A DNA stretch of 64,000 nt from Hydrogenophaga sp. NFH-34 (GTDB lineage: Bacteria > Pseudomonadota > Gammaproteobacteria > Burkholderiales > Burkholderiaceae_C). The translations under genes and the position numbers were made by a program. This document shows, one piece after another, positions 15,134-24,179 of this stretch. The notes under the pieces were generated by a model. That model was not told where the DNA came from. It was given only the letters and a program-made list of their open reading frames with translations, and searched no databases. Each line of letters opens with the position of its first letter. Position 1 is the first letter of the stretch. The stretch covers positions 1-64,000 of the forward strand of contig NZ_JACBGE010000015.1 of the NCBI RefSeq assembly GCF_021401345.1, given 5' to 3'.

Positions 15134-16072
15134 TCAGAAGGGGGCGTCAGGGCGTTCGCCCGCGTCGCCGTCCGTGTCTGCCGGGGTTGCCGGCTCGGCC
15201 GCCTCTGCCGGGGTGTCGGCGGATGGCGTGGCCTGGCGCACCGCCGCCTTGTCGCCGGCGCTGGCGAACTTGCTGTACTTGCCGATCATGTTCACCAACT
15301 GGCCGTAAATGCGCGGGTTGGCGGCCAGGCATTCCTTCTGTTCGAGGAAGTCGGACTCCCCGGTGAAGTTGCCCACCAGACCGCCGGCCTCGGTCACGAT
15401 CAGCGCGCCCGCGGCCACGTCCCAGGGCGACAGGCCCATTTCAAAGAAACCGTCGGAGAAGCCTGCGGCCACGTAGGCCAGGTCCAGCGCGGCCGAGCCG
15501 GGGCGGCGGATGCCGGCGCAACGCGGCATCACGTCGGCGAACATCTGCAGGTAGGTCTGGAAGGAGTCACCAGGGCGGAACGGGAACCCCGTGGACAGCA
15601 GGCATTCGCGCAACGAAGTGCGCTTGGCGACGCGGATGCGGCGCTCGTTCAGGTAGGCGCCCCGGCCCCGTGTGGCGCAGAACAGGTCGTTGCGGGTCGG
15701 GTCGTAGATCACGGCCTGCTCGATCCGGCCGTCCACCATGAGCGCGATGCTCACGCAGTAGACCGGGAAACCGTGGATGAAGTTGGTGGTGCCGTCCAGC
15801 GGATCGATGATCCAGACGTGGTTCTTTTCGCGGCCCTTGCCTTCGCGTCGTCCGGATTCCTCGGCCCAGATCCCGTGGTTGGGATAGGCGGTCAACAGGG
15901 TTTCGATGATGGCGGCTTCGGCCGCGTGGTCGACTTCGGTGACGAAATCGTTGGTCTGCTTGACCGAAACGCGCACCGTTTCGACATCGAGCGACGCGCG
16001 GTTGATGATGGTGCCGGCGGCGCGGGCGGCCTTGACGGCCACATTCAGCATGGGGTGGAGGCTGGACGACAT
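15134..16072 (-). CDS. suhB: Inositol monophosphatase family protein (SuhB)
   Basis: 312 residues. Metal-binding motifs of the IMPase family are clear: WAEESGRR (the Glu ligand), [15 protein letters not shown] and, near the C-terminus, [17 protein letters not shown]. SuhB dephosphorylates inositol 1-phosphate and in enterobacteria also joins the NusA/NusB antitermination complex on rRNA operons. The last 40 residues form an Ala/Pro/Asp/Glu-rich tail not present in the E. coli protein (267 residues). It is divergent from trmJ, an arrangement that is common in this order. Confidence 0.93.
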   Translation of the reverse strand: MSSSLHPMLNVAVKAARAAGTIINRASLDVETVRVSVKQTNDFVTEVDHAAEAAIIETLLTAYPNHGIWAEESGRREGKGREKNHVWIIDPLDGTTNFIHGFPVYCVSIALMVDGRIEQAVIYDPTRNDLFCATRGRGAYLNERRIRVAKRTSLRECLLSTGFPFRPGDSFQTYLQMFADVMPRCAGIRRPGSAALDLAYVAAGFSDGFFEMGLSPWDVAAGALIVTEAGGLVGNFTGESDFLEQKECLAANPRIYGQLVNMIGKYSKFASAGDKAAVRQATPSADTPAEAAEPATPADTDGDAGERPDAPF

Positions 16073-16216
16073 GAATTGTGTTCCTTGACAGGGCCGCAGC
16101 GGGCCGAGGGCAGGGGCAAGAGCGGAAAGCGGCTCCCGGCGATGCGGGGCAGCGACAATAGCCAGATTTTACCGGCTCCGGCCTGTCCGTGGGGCAGGTC
16201 GGTTCGAGGTGCCCTG

Positions 16217-16975
16217 ATGCTGACCCGTTTTGTCCTGATCGAAACCAGCCACGCCGGCAATGTGGGCGGTGCGGCGCGCGCCCTGAAAGTCATGGGTTTC
16301 GACGAGCTCGTGCTGGTGGCGCCCCGCTGGCCCAATGTGCTGCACCGCGAGGAAACCGTGCAGCGCGCCAGCGGTGCCAACGACGTGCTGGACAAGGCCC
16401 GCATCGTGGACACGCTGGACGAGGCGCTTGACGGCGTGAGCCACCTTTGCGCCACGGCCATGACCCCGCGCGACTTCGGCCCCCCCACGCGCGCGCCGCG
16501 CGCCCACTTCGCGCAACTGCTGCCGTCGCTGTCCGGAGCGGAGGCCGAGGTTGCGCCCCCTTCCGGGGTCGCCTTTCTGTTTGGTTCCGAGCGTTTCGGC
16601 ATGAAGAACGAAGACGTCTACCGCTGCCACGTGTGCCTGTCCATTCCCACGGCTCCGGACTTTGGCTCGCTCAATCTGGCGGCGGCGGTCCAGCTCATTG
16701 CCTACGAATGGCGCCAGGCCCTGGGGGGCTTTGCCGCGCCCACACCCGCGGCTCCTGTGCGCCCGGCGGCCGATGCCGCCGCCGTGGCCGGCATGCTGGC
16801 GCATCTGGAAGAGGCGCTGGTGGCGGTGGACTTCCTCGACCCCGCGGCGCCCAAGAAGCTGATGCCGCGCCTGAACCAGCTGTTCAACCGGGCCGTGCCG
16901 ACGCCCGAGGAAATCCACATTCTCCGCGGGGTGGCCAAGGCCATGCTCAAGACCGCCCAGCAGGCGAAGCGCTGA
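16217..16975 (+). CDS. trmJ: tRNA (cytidine/uridine-2'-O-)-methyltransferase TrmJ
   Basis: 252 residues, SPOUT class methyltransferase acting on position 32 of the tRNA anticodon loop. Key segments are LIETSHAGNVGGAARALKVM at the start (tRNA/SAM site), FLFGSERFGMKNED (knot) and LSIPTAPDFGSLNLAAAVQL. ATG 16217 matches the family N-terminus; upstream in-frame starts are ignored. It is divergently transcribed from suhB with a 144-base gap, which probably carries both promoters. Confidence 0.93.
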   Translation: MLTRFVLIETSHAGNVGGAARALKVMGFDELVLVAPRWPNVLHREETVQRASGANDVLDKARIVDTLDEALDGVSHLCATAMTPRDFGPPTRAPRAHFAQLLPSLSGAEAEVAPPSGVAFLFGSERFGMKNEDVYRCHVCLSIPTAPDFGSLNLAAAVQLIAYEWRQALGGFAAPTPAAPVRPAADAAAVAGMLAHLEEALVAVDFLDPAAPKKLMPRLNQLFNRAVPTPEEIHILRGVAKAMLKTAQQAKR

Positions 16976-17006
16976 TCCCCATGCTCCGCCGCTGGCGCGG
17001 GTCGCT

Positions 17007-17021
17007 GCCCCCCGAGGGGGC
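17007..17021. terminator. GCCCCC-CGA-GGGGGC hairpin after trmJ
   Basis: A perfect six-base-pair stem with a three-base loop, about 30 bases after the trmJ stop. Nearby bases (GCTGCCCCCCGAGGGGGCTTG) form a pattern repeated in many Comamonadaceae intergenic regions. There is only a weak T stretch, so it may be an intergenic repeat that doubles as a terminator. Confidence 0.55.
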
Positions 17022-17091
17022 TTGTTTCACCTAGGGGCGGCGCGGCGGTGAAACACGCTAGACTGGGCGCCCCCTTGAATCTGATGGCTCC

Positions 17092-17868
17092 ATGTTTGCC
17101 CGCCTCCGTTCCGACATCCAGTGCATCCTTGAGCGCGACCCCGCCGCGCGCAGCACCTGGGAGGTCATCACCTGTTACCCGGGACTGCACGCCGTCTGGC
17201 TGCACCGCCCGGCGCACTGGTGCTGGAACCATGGCCTCAAGTGGCTGGGGCGTTTCATCTCGCACCTGGGTCGCTGGCTGACCGGCATCGAAATTCACCC
17301 GGGTGCCAAAGTGGGCAACCGCGTGTTCTTCGACCATGCCATGGGCGTGGTGGTGGGCGAGACGGCCGAAATCGGCGACGGCTGCACCATCTACCAGGGA
17401 GTGACCCTGGGCGGCACCTCGCTCTACAAGGGCACCAAACGCCATCCCACGCTGGGCAAGGACGTGGTGGTCAGCGCCGGTGCCAAGGTGCTGGGCGGGT
17501 TCACCGTGGGTGACGGCGCCAAGATCGGCAGCAACGCGGTGGTCATCAAGCCGGTGCCGGCCGGCGCCACGGCGGTGGGCATCCCGGCGCGCATCATCCC
17601 GAGCAAGCAGGGTGAAAGCGCCGACGTCACCACCGAAGAAAAGCCCAAGTTCAGCGCCTACGGCGTGACGCAGGAAGACGACCCGTTGCAGCAGGCCATG
17701 CGCAGCCTGATCACCAGCGCGGCCGGCCAGGAGCACCAGATCGCACTGCTGTGGCAGGCCGTGGAGCGCCTGTCGGAATGCGTGAAGACCGGCGACTGCG
17801 TGCCCGACGAGGCGGCGCGCAAGGAGTGTTTCGAGGCCGAAAAGCTCAACCAGCTCGTCGGCAAGTAG
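17092..17868 (+). CDS. cysE: Serine O-acetyltransferase
   Basis: 258 residues. It transfers acetyl from acetyl-CoA to serine, the first step of cysteine synthesis. The left-handed beta-helix hexapeptide region covers about residues 65-170 ([21 protein letters not shown], with the catalytic His/Asp, then GVTLGGTS and KRHPTLG). It matches the shorter EpsC/CysE form of beta-proteobacteria, with a C-terminal tail of about 80 residues containing several cysteines. A possible terminator follows at 17884. trmJ and cysE are commonly neighbours in this family. Confidence 0.94.
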   Translation: MFARLRSDIQCILERDPAARSTWEVITCYPGLHAVWLHRPAHWCWNHGLKWLGRFISHLGRWLTGIEIHPGAKVGNRVFFDHAMGVVVGETAEIGDGCTIYQGVTLGGTSLYKGTKRHPTLGKDVVVSAGAKVLGGFTVGDGAKIGSNAVVIKPVPAGATAVGIPARIIPSKQGESADVTTEEKPKFSAYGVTQEDDPLQQAMRSLITSAAGQEHQIALLWQAVERLSECVKTGDCVPDEAARKECFEAEKLNQLVGK

Positions 17869-17883
17869 CGGGTCCGGGCTGGT

Positions 17884-17907
17884 GCACCTTCGGTGCGCGG
17901 TGTTTTT
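17884..17907 (+). terminator. Probable terminator of cysE
   Basis: GCACC (17884-17888), loop TTC, GGTGC (17892-17896), then GCGGTGTTTTT. The stem is short but sits 15 bases after the cysE stop and just before the Fur-box promoter region of the sigma factor gene. Confidence 0.5.
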
Positions 17908-17924
17908 GTCATAATGAATGGGAA

Positions 17925-17939
17925 CGATCCTCATTCTCA
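17925..17939. promoter_or_regulatory. Candidate Fur box upstream of the FecI-like gene
   Basis: The 15 bases, read on the minus strand as TGAGAATGAGGATCG, match 10 of the 14 defined positions of the 7-1-7 Fur consensus. The flanking NAT repeats (TCATTCTCAT and AATGAATGGG) extend the similarity. It lies 30-44 bases upstream of the sigma-factor ATG, where iron-bound Fur would block transcription. Confidence 0.6.
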
Positions 17940-17968
17940 TACTGACATTCAACGCCCAGGGCGCCGCC

Positions 17969-18505
17969 ATGACCGCCCCTTCCGTCTCATCCGCCATCGC
18001 GCCTTCCAGCCCGACCCTGCAAACGCTCTACCGCGATCACCACCGGTGGTTGCAGGGGTGGCTGCAGCGTCGGCTGGGCAATGTGTTCGATGCGGCCGAC
18101 CTCACGCAGGACACTTATGTGCGCCTGATCCAGCGCGAGCCCCAGGCCCTTGGTGACATCCGTGCGCCGCGCGCGCTGTTGGCCACCATTGCCCAGGGGC
18201 TGGCCGCCAACCTTTACCGGCGTCGCTGTTTGGAGCAGGCTTGGCTTGACACGCTGGCCGTGATGCCGGCGTCCGTGGCCGAGTCGCCCGAGCATCGCGC
18301 CATCCTGTTCGAGACGCTGGTCGAGATCGATCGCTTGCTGGCCGGGCTGCCGTTGCCCGTGCGGCAGGCTTTTCTGCTGTCGCAGGTCGACGGCATGAAG
18401 CAGGCCGAGATCGCCGCCGAGCTGGGGCTGTCTGTGCCCACCGTCAAGCGCCATATCGCCCGCGCCGTGGTGCGTGTGTGCTTCGCAGCGGGAGATGGCG
18501 CGTGA
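17969..18505 (+). CDS. FecI-like ECF sigma factor
   Basis: 178 residues. Sigma70 region 2 (LYRDHHRWLQGWL...DAADLTQDTYVRL) and region 4 (LPLPVRQAFLLSQVDGMKQAEIAAELGLSVPTVKRHI) are both complete. This is the iron-starvation ECF group (ECF05-08 type), which directs transcription of an adjacent TonB-receptor gene after a signal relayed through FecR. ATG 17969 was chosen, as an upstream ATG at 17918 would include residues read through the Fur-box region. It is followed by the FecR gene. Confidence 0.9.
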   Translation: MTAPSVSSAIAPSSPTLQTLYRDHHRWLQGWLQRRLGNVFDAADLTQDTYVRLIQREPQALGDIRAPRALLATIAQGLAANLYRRRCLEQAWLDTLAVMPASVAESPEHRAILFETLVEIDRLLAGLPLPVRQAFLLSQVDGMKQAEIAAELGLSVPTVKRHIARAVVRVCFAAGDGA

Positions 18506-18566
18506 GCGCTGCCCGGCGGCTTCTGCGGCCATCTCGGTCACCTTGCTGCGCATGGCAGGGCGTGTC

Positions 18567-19607
18567 ATGAACGGGGTGTGCGACATTCCGCAGGGGGTTC
18601 GCATGCGGGCCGCCGAATGGCTGGTGGAACTGCAGGCCGACGACCTCGGCGAAGCCGAGCGTGGCCAATTGCTCGCGCGTCTGGCCGCCTGGCGCTCGGA
18701 CCGCCCCGAGCACGAGTGGGCCTGGCAGCGTGTGCAGGCCATGGGCGAGCGGCTGCAACCGCTGGCAGGCACGCCCGCCAGCGTGGCACTGGCGCAGGCC
18801 GCGCGGGCCGATGGCGCCGGGCGGCGTCGCGCCGTGCGGCAGTTGGCGCTGTTGCTGTTGGTGGGCGGCGCGGCGGGTACAGCCGCCTGGCAACTCGGTG
18901 GCGAGGCCGGCCGTACCCGGTGGGCGGTTCTGGGTGCCAACGTCCGCACGGGCACCGCCGAGCGCCGCCGCCTGAGTCTGGCCGATGGCACCGAGTTGTG
19001 GCTCAACGCTGGCAGTGCTGTCGATGTGGTGTACAGCGAGAGCGCACGTCTCGTGCGCTTGCACGAGGGCGAGATCCATGTCGAGACGGCCCACGTCGCC
19101 GGATCCCTTTGGGCGGCGCGCCCCTTCATTGTTGAAACCAGGCATGGCCGCGTGCGTGCCCTGGGCACGCGCTTCACCGTGCGCCAGCGTGCCGACGCGC
19201 CGTCCCGTGTGGCCGTGTTCGAAGGCGCCACCGAGGTCACCCCCCGCGCCGGGCAGGCCCAGGCCCTCACATTGCAGGCCGGACAGCAATCGAGCTTCGA
19301 CGCGCTCACCGTCCACCCGTCCACCGCCGCCGATCCGACCCAGGAGGCCTGGGTGCGCGGCGTGCTGGTCGCGCACGATATGCGGCTGGCCGACTTCGTG
19401 AGCGAACTGGACCGTTACCGCCCGGGCTGGCTGGTCTGCGACCCGGCGGTGGCCGACCTGCGCGTGAGCGGCACCTACCCGCTCAACGATGTCGCCGACA
19501 CCGACCGCGCGCTCGACATGCTGCTGGCCACCCGGCCGGTGCAACTGCGCTACCGCACGCGCTACTGGGTCCGGGTGGAGGCGGCCGGGACCCACGTGGC
19601 GCCATAG
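18567..19607 (+). CDS. FecR-family anti-sigma regulator
   Basis: 346 residues. An N-terminal cytoplasmic part (RAAEWLVELQADD...EHEWAWQRVQAM, the sigma-binding DUF4880 pattern) is followed by one membrane helix (QLALLLLVGGAAGTAAW) and a periplasmic FecR domain (TAERRRLSLADGTELWLNAGS...GEIHVETAH...VRALGTRFTV). It senses the loaded TonB receptor and controls the ECF factor. AGGG before ATG 18567 favours this start; an ATG at 18495 overlapping the sigma gene is an alternative. The family assignment is secure, the exact start less so. Confidence 0.88.
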   Translation: MNGVCDIPQGVRMRAAEWLVELQADDLGEAERGQLLARLAAWRSDRPEHEWAWQRVQAMGERLQPLAGTPASVALAQAARADGAGRRRAVRQLALLLLVGGAAGTAAWQLGGEAGRTRWAVLGANVRTGTAERRRLSLADGTELWLNAGSAVDVVYSESARLVRLHEGEIHVETAHVAGSLWAARPFIVETRHGRVRALGTRFTVRQRADAPSRVAVFEGATEVTPRAGQAQALTLQAGQQSSFDALTVHPSTAADPTQEAWVRGVLVAHDMRLADFVSELDRYRPGWLVCDPAVADLRVSGTYPLNDVADTDRALDMLLATRPVQLRYRTRYWVRVEAAGTHVAP

Positions 19608-19665
19608 GCGGTCGCGACGGACCCCGTCCGCGGTGGAGGCGGGAAGGTGGGCACAGCTGCCGCCT

Positions 19666-19690
19666 GCCAAAAAAGTTGATCCCTTTTGGC
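19666..19690. repeat. Perfect inverted repeat upstream of the TonB-receptor gene
   Basis: GCCAAAA (19666-19672) and TTTTGGC (19684-19690) flank an 11-base spacer in the 176-base gap between fecR and the receptor gene. It could be a regulator site or an mRNA hairpin; no family is identified. Confidence 0.4.
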
Positions 19691-19783
19691 TTCTCGCGGG
19701 GCTTAGGAAGTGAGGCGCCACCCCAGTGGGGCGTTTTCGTCCTTTCGCCGACCCGTTTCCACCACCGACATGAGGGATCACCC

Positions 19784-22276
19784 ATGCAACGACACCACCG
19801 ACCGCGCCAGCACGCCGCCCGGCTGGCGCTGGCCGCGCCGCTTACCCTGATCGCCGCCGCAGCGGCCATCGCCGTCACCCTGCCCGGTTGGGCGCACGCC
19901 CAGGCACAGGGCGGTCAGCCGGCATCCATTCCGGCCAACCGCCACCATTACGACATCCCTGCGGGGCCGCTGGCCACGGTGCTGGTCCGGCTGGGCGCCG
20001 AAGGCGGCCTCTTGCTGGCGTTCTCCACGGAGGAACTCGGTGGTCGCCAAAGCCCGGGGGTGCGCGGTGATTTCACCGCCTCCCAGGCCCTGGCCGCTGC
20101 GTTGACGGGCACGGGCCTGCAGGCGGTCCCAGAGGGTGCCGGCTGGCGGTTGGTGGCGGCCCAGCAAGGCGCTGACGAGGCCGGTGCCCAGACGCTGGCC
20201 GAGGTGGTCGTCACGGGCCAGCTTTTCGACGATCCCGTCACCGAGGGCACCGGCAGCTATGCCGGCCCCACCACCACGGCTTCGGCCACCGGACTGCGCC
20301 TGTCCATTCGCGAAACGCCGCAGACGGTGACCGTCATCACGCAGCAGCAGATGAAAGACCAGGGCACGGCCAGCATCTCGGATGTGTTCCAGAACGCCAG
20401 CGGCATCAGCGTGCAAAGGGCCGACAGCGAACGCTGGGGCTTCAGTGCCCGGGGCTTTTCGATCACCAATTTCACGCACGATGGCGTGCCCCGCCTGTCC
20501 GACGGCATTTACGACTGGGGCACGACGAACCTGGACATGCTGTTCTACGACCGGGTGGAAGTCATCAAAGGCGCCACCGGGTTGCTCAGCGGCGCGGGTG
20601 AACCTTCGGCGGCGGTCAATTTCGTGCGCAAGCGGCCGACCAAAGCCTTCGGGGGCTCGGTGACGGCCCAAATCGGCAGCCACGATCACCGCCGCCTGGA
20701 AGCGGACCTCTCCACACCGCTCAATGCCGACCAGACGGTGCGCGCTCGCGTGGCCGCCGCGCAGCAGGACCGGGGATCCCAGCAGGACCGCTACCGGCAG
20801 AAGCTGTCGGCTTTCTACGGCATCGTTGAAGCCGATGTCACACCCGGCACGCGCCTGACGCTGGGTGCGGACTACCAGCACCTGGATCCGCGCGGGACGT
20901 CCTGGACGGGCGTTCCGGTGTTCAACAGCGACGGCACGCGCACCGATTTCAGCCGCTCGTTCAATCCGGCCGCCAACTGGAGCCGGCGTGTCTTTACCAA
21001 CCAGAGCGTGTTTGCCATGCTGGAACAGCAGCTGGCGTCGGACTGGCGCTTGAAGGTGGAGGCCAACACCCACCACAGCCAGCACCGTTCGACACTGGCC
21101 AGCGCGAGCGGCGGCAATCCCGACCCGGTGACGGGGGAAGGCATGTACCTGTTTTCAGGCGATTTCGAAGGGGATCGCAGGCAAAACACGCTGTACGCGA
21201 GCCTGGAGGGCAAGTACACGCTGTTCGGGCGGCGCCACGACGCGGCGTTCGGCGCCCGATGGACCGACGCCAAGACCGATGGCCTGCTCTACGCGGGGCA
21301 ATACCCCCTGCTGACCGGCAGCATCTTCAACTGGGACGGCAGCTACCCAGAGCCCGTGTTCACCGTGGATGGCGACTACGCCCAGACCGAGCGCCAGACC
21401 GGGATCTATGCGTCCACGCGGTTGCGGCCGACCGATCGGCTTTCGGTGATCCTGGGCGCGCGCGCCAGCAGGGTGCTGCAGAAAGCCCGCAGTTCCTACG
21501 AGGACCTGGGCGAACCCACCGGCCAGCGCGAAAGCGCCACGACGCCGTACCTGGGGGTGGTCTATGAACTCGATCCCTGGCACGCGCTGTACGCCAGCTA
21601 CACCAGCATCTTCCAGCCGCAGGCGCTGCTCACCCTGGCCGGCGACTACCTGGAGCCGCTCAAAGGCCAGGCCCTGGAGGCCGGTGTCAAGGCCGATTAT
21701 CTGGAGGACCGGGTGCAGGCCAGCGCAGCCGTGTTTGTGATCCAGCAGGACAACCTGCCGCAGTACGCGGGATTCGTGGGCAACAACGAAGAGCGCTATC
21801 GCGGCATCAAGGGGGTGCGCAGCCAGGGGGTCGAGTTCCAGGTCGCTGGCCGTCTGACGCCGGCCTGGAACATCAACGCCAGCTATACCTACAACCATGC
21901 CCGAACGGCCGAAGGCACACCGGTCTATGGTTCGCAGGCGATGACCACACAACCCGAACACATTGCCCGGTTGTTCACCACCTACCGGCTCTCGGGCGCA
22001 GGAAGCGGCTGGACGGTGGGTGGAGGCATCAGTTGGCAAAGCCGCTACGAAAGCAAGGTCTGGTCACCCACGGCGTCCGACTACGCCAGCATCTGGCAGA
22101 AGGGCTATGCCCTGCTGGACATGAATGTGCGCTACGACTTCACGCCGAAGCTCTCCGTTTCGGCCGTTGTCCGCAATCTGGCGGACAAGAAGTACTACAG
22201 CGGCATGGGGCTGTTCGACACACTTTATTACGGTGAAGGGCGCAGCGCGCTGGTGACCATGAACTACAAGTTCTGA
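19784..22276 (+). CDS. TonB-dependent siderophore receptor with STN signalling domain
   Basis: 830 residues. A long signal peptide (to about AHAQA) is followed by an STN domain (about 45-125: YDIPAGPLATVLVRLGAEGG...GLQAVPEGAGWRLV), a TonB box (LAEVVVTGQ), a plug domain (RETPQTVTVITQQQM...GATGLLSGAGEPSAAVNFVRKRP) and a 22-strand barrel ending in the aromatic MNYKF. The plug matches the FpvA/FoxA/FhuE siderophore class. The STN domain together with FecI/FecR upstream makes a complete cell-surface signalling system. The ligand is not predictable. GAGGGATC lies before ATG 19784. The gene is convergent with pabC. Confidence 0.94.
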   Translation: MQRHHRPRQHAARLALAAPLTLIAAAAAIAVTLPGWAHAQAQGGQPASIPANRHHYDIPAGPLATVLVRLGAEGGLLLAFSTEELGGRQSPGVRGDFTASQALAAALTGTGLQAVPEGAGWRLVAAQQGADEAGAQTLAEVVVTGQLFDDPVTEGTGSYAGPTTTASATGLRLSIRETPQTVTVITQQQMKDQGTASISDVFQNASGISVQRADSERWGFSARGFSITNFTHDGVPRLSDGIYDWGTTNLDMLFYDRVEVIKGATGLLSGAGEPSAAVNFVRKRPTKAFGGSVTAQIGSHDHRRLEADLSTPLNADQTVRARVAAAQQDRGSQQDRYRQKLSAFYGIVEADVTPGTRLTLGADYQHLDPRGTSWTGVPVFNSDGTRTDFSRSFNPAANWSRRVFTNQSVFAMLEQQLASDWRLKVEANTHHSQHRSTLASASGGNPDPVTGEGMYLFSGDFEGDRRQNTLYASLEGKYTLFGRRHDAAFGARWTDAKTDGLLYAGQYPLLTGSIFNWDGSYPEPVFTVDGDYAQTERQTGIYASTRLRPTDRLSVILGARASRVLQKARSSYEDLGEPTGQRESATTPYLGVVYELDPWHALYASYTSIFQPQALLTLAGDYLEPLKGQALEAGVKADYLEDRVQASAAVFVIQQDNLPQYAGFVGNNEERYRGIKGVRSQGVEFQVAGRLTPAWNINASYTYNHARTAEGTPVYGSQAMTTQPEHIARLFTTYRLSGAGSGWTVGGGISWQSRYESKVWSPTASDYASIWQKGYALLDMNVRYDFTPKLSVSAVVRNLADKKYYSGMGLFDTLYYGEGRSALVTMNYKF

Positions 22277-22313
22277 ACGCCACCACGGCGCTGCTTCCTG
22301 CAGGGTTGGTCGC

Positions 22314-22964
22314 TCACAGGTGTGCGGCCAGCCAGCCGCGCAAGCCGTTGAAGAACGCCAGGCCGTCGGCCCGCTGCAGGTCGTCCGCGGTCAGCACGGC
22401 TTCGCGCAGCCGGCCTTCGGCCAGCAGTTCTGCGCGGTAGGTGCCGGGCAGCAGGCCGCTGGACAGGGCGGGGGTCAGCCATTCACCGCCGCGGCGCAGC
22501 GCCAGATTGCCGCGCGTGAATTCGGTGAGTTCACCGCGTTCGTTGACCAGCAGGTGATCGAACACGGCCGGGTCCGTGGGCGCCAGGGCCTCGTAGTGGT
22601 CGCGCCGCGTGGTCTTGTGGCGGATGAACTCCTGCAGCGCCCCGGTCGTTTCCAGCGGCGCGGGCGCCAGGGCCACGCGCACCGGCTGCGGGGTGTCCTG
22701 CAGGGCAAAAGCCTCGGTGGACGGTTCGCCCGAGGCCGACACCGTCAGGCGCACGCGCCACAGGCCGGTGGCGTGGCGCGTGGCCAGGGTGTTCAGACGG
22801 GCTTGCACGCGGGCCCCGTTCAGGGGGACACCGAAGTGCCGGGCGCTCTGGCCCAGCCGTTCCAGGTGGCGGGCCAGGCGCGCGTAGCGGCCGTGCTCCA
22901 GCCGCAGGGTTTCCAGCAGGGAAAACGGTGCGCTCGCGCGGTGGACGATGAGGCTTTTGGCCAT
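22314..22964 (-). CDS. pabC: Aminotransferase class IV, probable aminodeoxychorismate lyase
   Basis: 216 residues, fold type IV PLP enzyme. The segments SLLETLRLEHGRY, HLERLGQSA, a FIRHKTTRRDHYE stretch holding the PLP-binding lysine, and a VNERGELTEFTRGNLAL motif match PabC-type lyases, which release pyruvate from 4-amino-4-deoxychorismate to give 4-aminobenzoate for folate. It is shorter than E. coli PabC (269), mostly in the N-terminal domain. It lies 30 bases after pabB in the same operon, which supports the assignment over a branched-chain aminotransferase. GGAGGAG precedes the ATG. Confidence 0.82.
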   Translation of the reverse strand: MAKSLIVHRASAPFSLLETLRLEHGRYARLARHLERLGQSARHFGVPLNGARVQARLNTLATRHATGLWRVRLTVSASGEPSTEAFALQDTPQPVRVALAPAPLETTGALQEFIRHKTTRRDHYEALAPTDPAVFDHLLVNERGELTEFTRGNLALRRGGEWLTPALSSGLLPGTYRAELLAEGRLREAVLTADDLQRADGLAFFNGLRGWLAAHL

Positions 22965-22994
22965 GAGCTCCTCCCATTCGGCGGGGCCTTGGGC

Positions 22995-24179
22995 TTAGAC
23001 GGTGAGGCCGCTGCCCACGCCGTAGCGGGCCAGCCAGGGGCCGGTGGTGGCGGTCGGGCGGGCGGCGGCTTCGGGCGGGGGTGGTTGCAGCACCAGGGTG
23101 CGGATCGGCACGTTGAACGTGGCGTGGCCACCGGGGCGCACCACCCCCAGGGCGCCGCAGTAAAAGCCACGCGGGCGGTCTTCCAGCATGCGGATCCAGT
23201 GCATCGCCCGCGCCTTGGGGGTGCCGGTGATGGAGCCACAGGGAAACAGCGCCTGGAACACCTCCACCAGGCCGGTACCGGCGCGCGCCTGGGCGGTGAC
23301 GGTGGAGGTCATTTGCCATACCGTGGGCCAGGCCTCGGCCTCGAACAGGCGCTGCACGCGCACCGCGCCGGGCGGTGCGAGTCGGCCCAGGTCGTTGCGC
23401 AGCAGGTCCACGATCATCACGTTCTCGGCGCGCTCTTTGTCGCTGGCCAGCAGCGCGTCGCGCGCAGCCCGGTCGCGCGCCGGGTCGGCGTCGCGCGCGG
23501 CCGTTCCTTTCATCGGTTTGCACGTCAGGGTGCCACCGCCGTTGGCTCCGTCTGCGGCGCCGGGGCGCCAGTCGAAGAACAGCTCGGGCGAGGCGCTCAA
23601 CACCTGCAGCGGGCCGCCATCGAGCCACAGCAGGTAGCCGTCGGGCTGGCCGGCGCGCAGCGCGTGCATCCAGTCGAGCGGAGCGCCGTGCAGCGCCCCC
23701 TGCAGACCCGTGGTGAGGTTGATCTGGTAGGCCTCGCCGCTGGCCATGGCCAACTGGGCACGGGCGGCATCGCGCAGGTAGGCGTCGCGGGTGGTTTCGA
23801 AGCCCCAGCGGGCCTGGCGAGGGATATGGGCGGCTTCCGCCGGCAAGGCGGTGCCGGCCGGGGCATCGAACACGCCAAACCACGCCAGCGGTGTACCGGG
23901 AGCGGGCGCGTGGGTGGTCAGGGCCGGGTCGAAGGCGGCTGCCGCCTCGTAGGCCAGGCCGCCCACGCACCAGCGGCCGGCCCGGGCGTGGCGCTCAACC
24001 GCCGCCAGCACGGCGGGCACCTCGCTGGGCTCACAGGCGGTGAGGATTTCTGTGGGGTTGTCGAACCACGCCCGCAGTCGCTGCGGCGCGGAAACTGGCG
24101 CACCGCCGGAGGGCACCACTTCCGGAAAATCAACGTAGGCGCGCAGGCTGTGGTGGTGGCCGTCGGCGGCGGCGCTCAA
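22995..24179 (-). CDS. pabB: Aminodeoxychorismate synthase component I
   Basis: 394 residues. The chorismate-binding domain has the family motifs GEAYQINLT, KPMKGTAARD, SDKERAENVMIVDLLRNDLG, PTVWQMTSTV and PCGSITGTPKARAM. PabB aminates chorismate using ammonia from a PabA partner, which is not in the window. The likely start is TTG 24179, whose TTGA overlaps the slyD stop; no ATG is available before the conserved RAYVDFP stretch. It runs in an operon with slyD upstream and pabC downstream. Confidence 0.9.
   Translation of the reverse strand: MSAAADGHHHSLRAYVDFPEVVPSGGAPVSAPQRLRAWFDNPTEILTACEPSEVPAVLAAVERHARAGRWCVGGLAYEAAAAFDPALTTHAPAPGTPLAWFGVFDAPAGTALPAEAAHIPRQARWGFETTRDAYLRDAARAQLAMASGEAYQINLTTGLQGALHGAPLDWMHALRAGQPDGYLLWLDGGPLQVLSASPELFFDWRPGAADGANGGGTLTCKPMKGTAARDADPARDRAARDALLASDKERAENVMIVDLLRNDLGRLAPPGAVRVQRLFEAEAWPTVWQMTSTVTAQARAGTGLVEVFQALFPCGSITGTPKARAMHWIRMLEDRPRGFYCGALGVVRPGGHATFNVPIRTLVLQPPPPEAAARPTATTGPWLARYGVGSGLTV

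Noticed and set aside
19715-19736. CACCCCAGTGGGGCGTTTT hairpin before the TonB receptor as an attenuator
   Set aside because: Only four base pairs form cleanly around a three-base loop; too weak to call a terminator.
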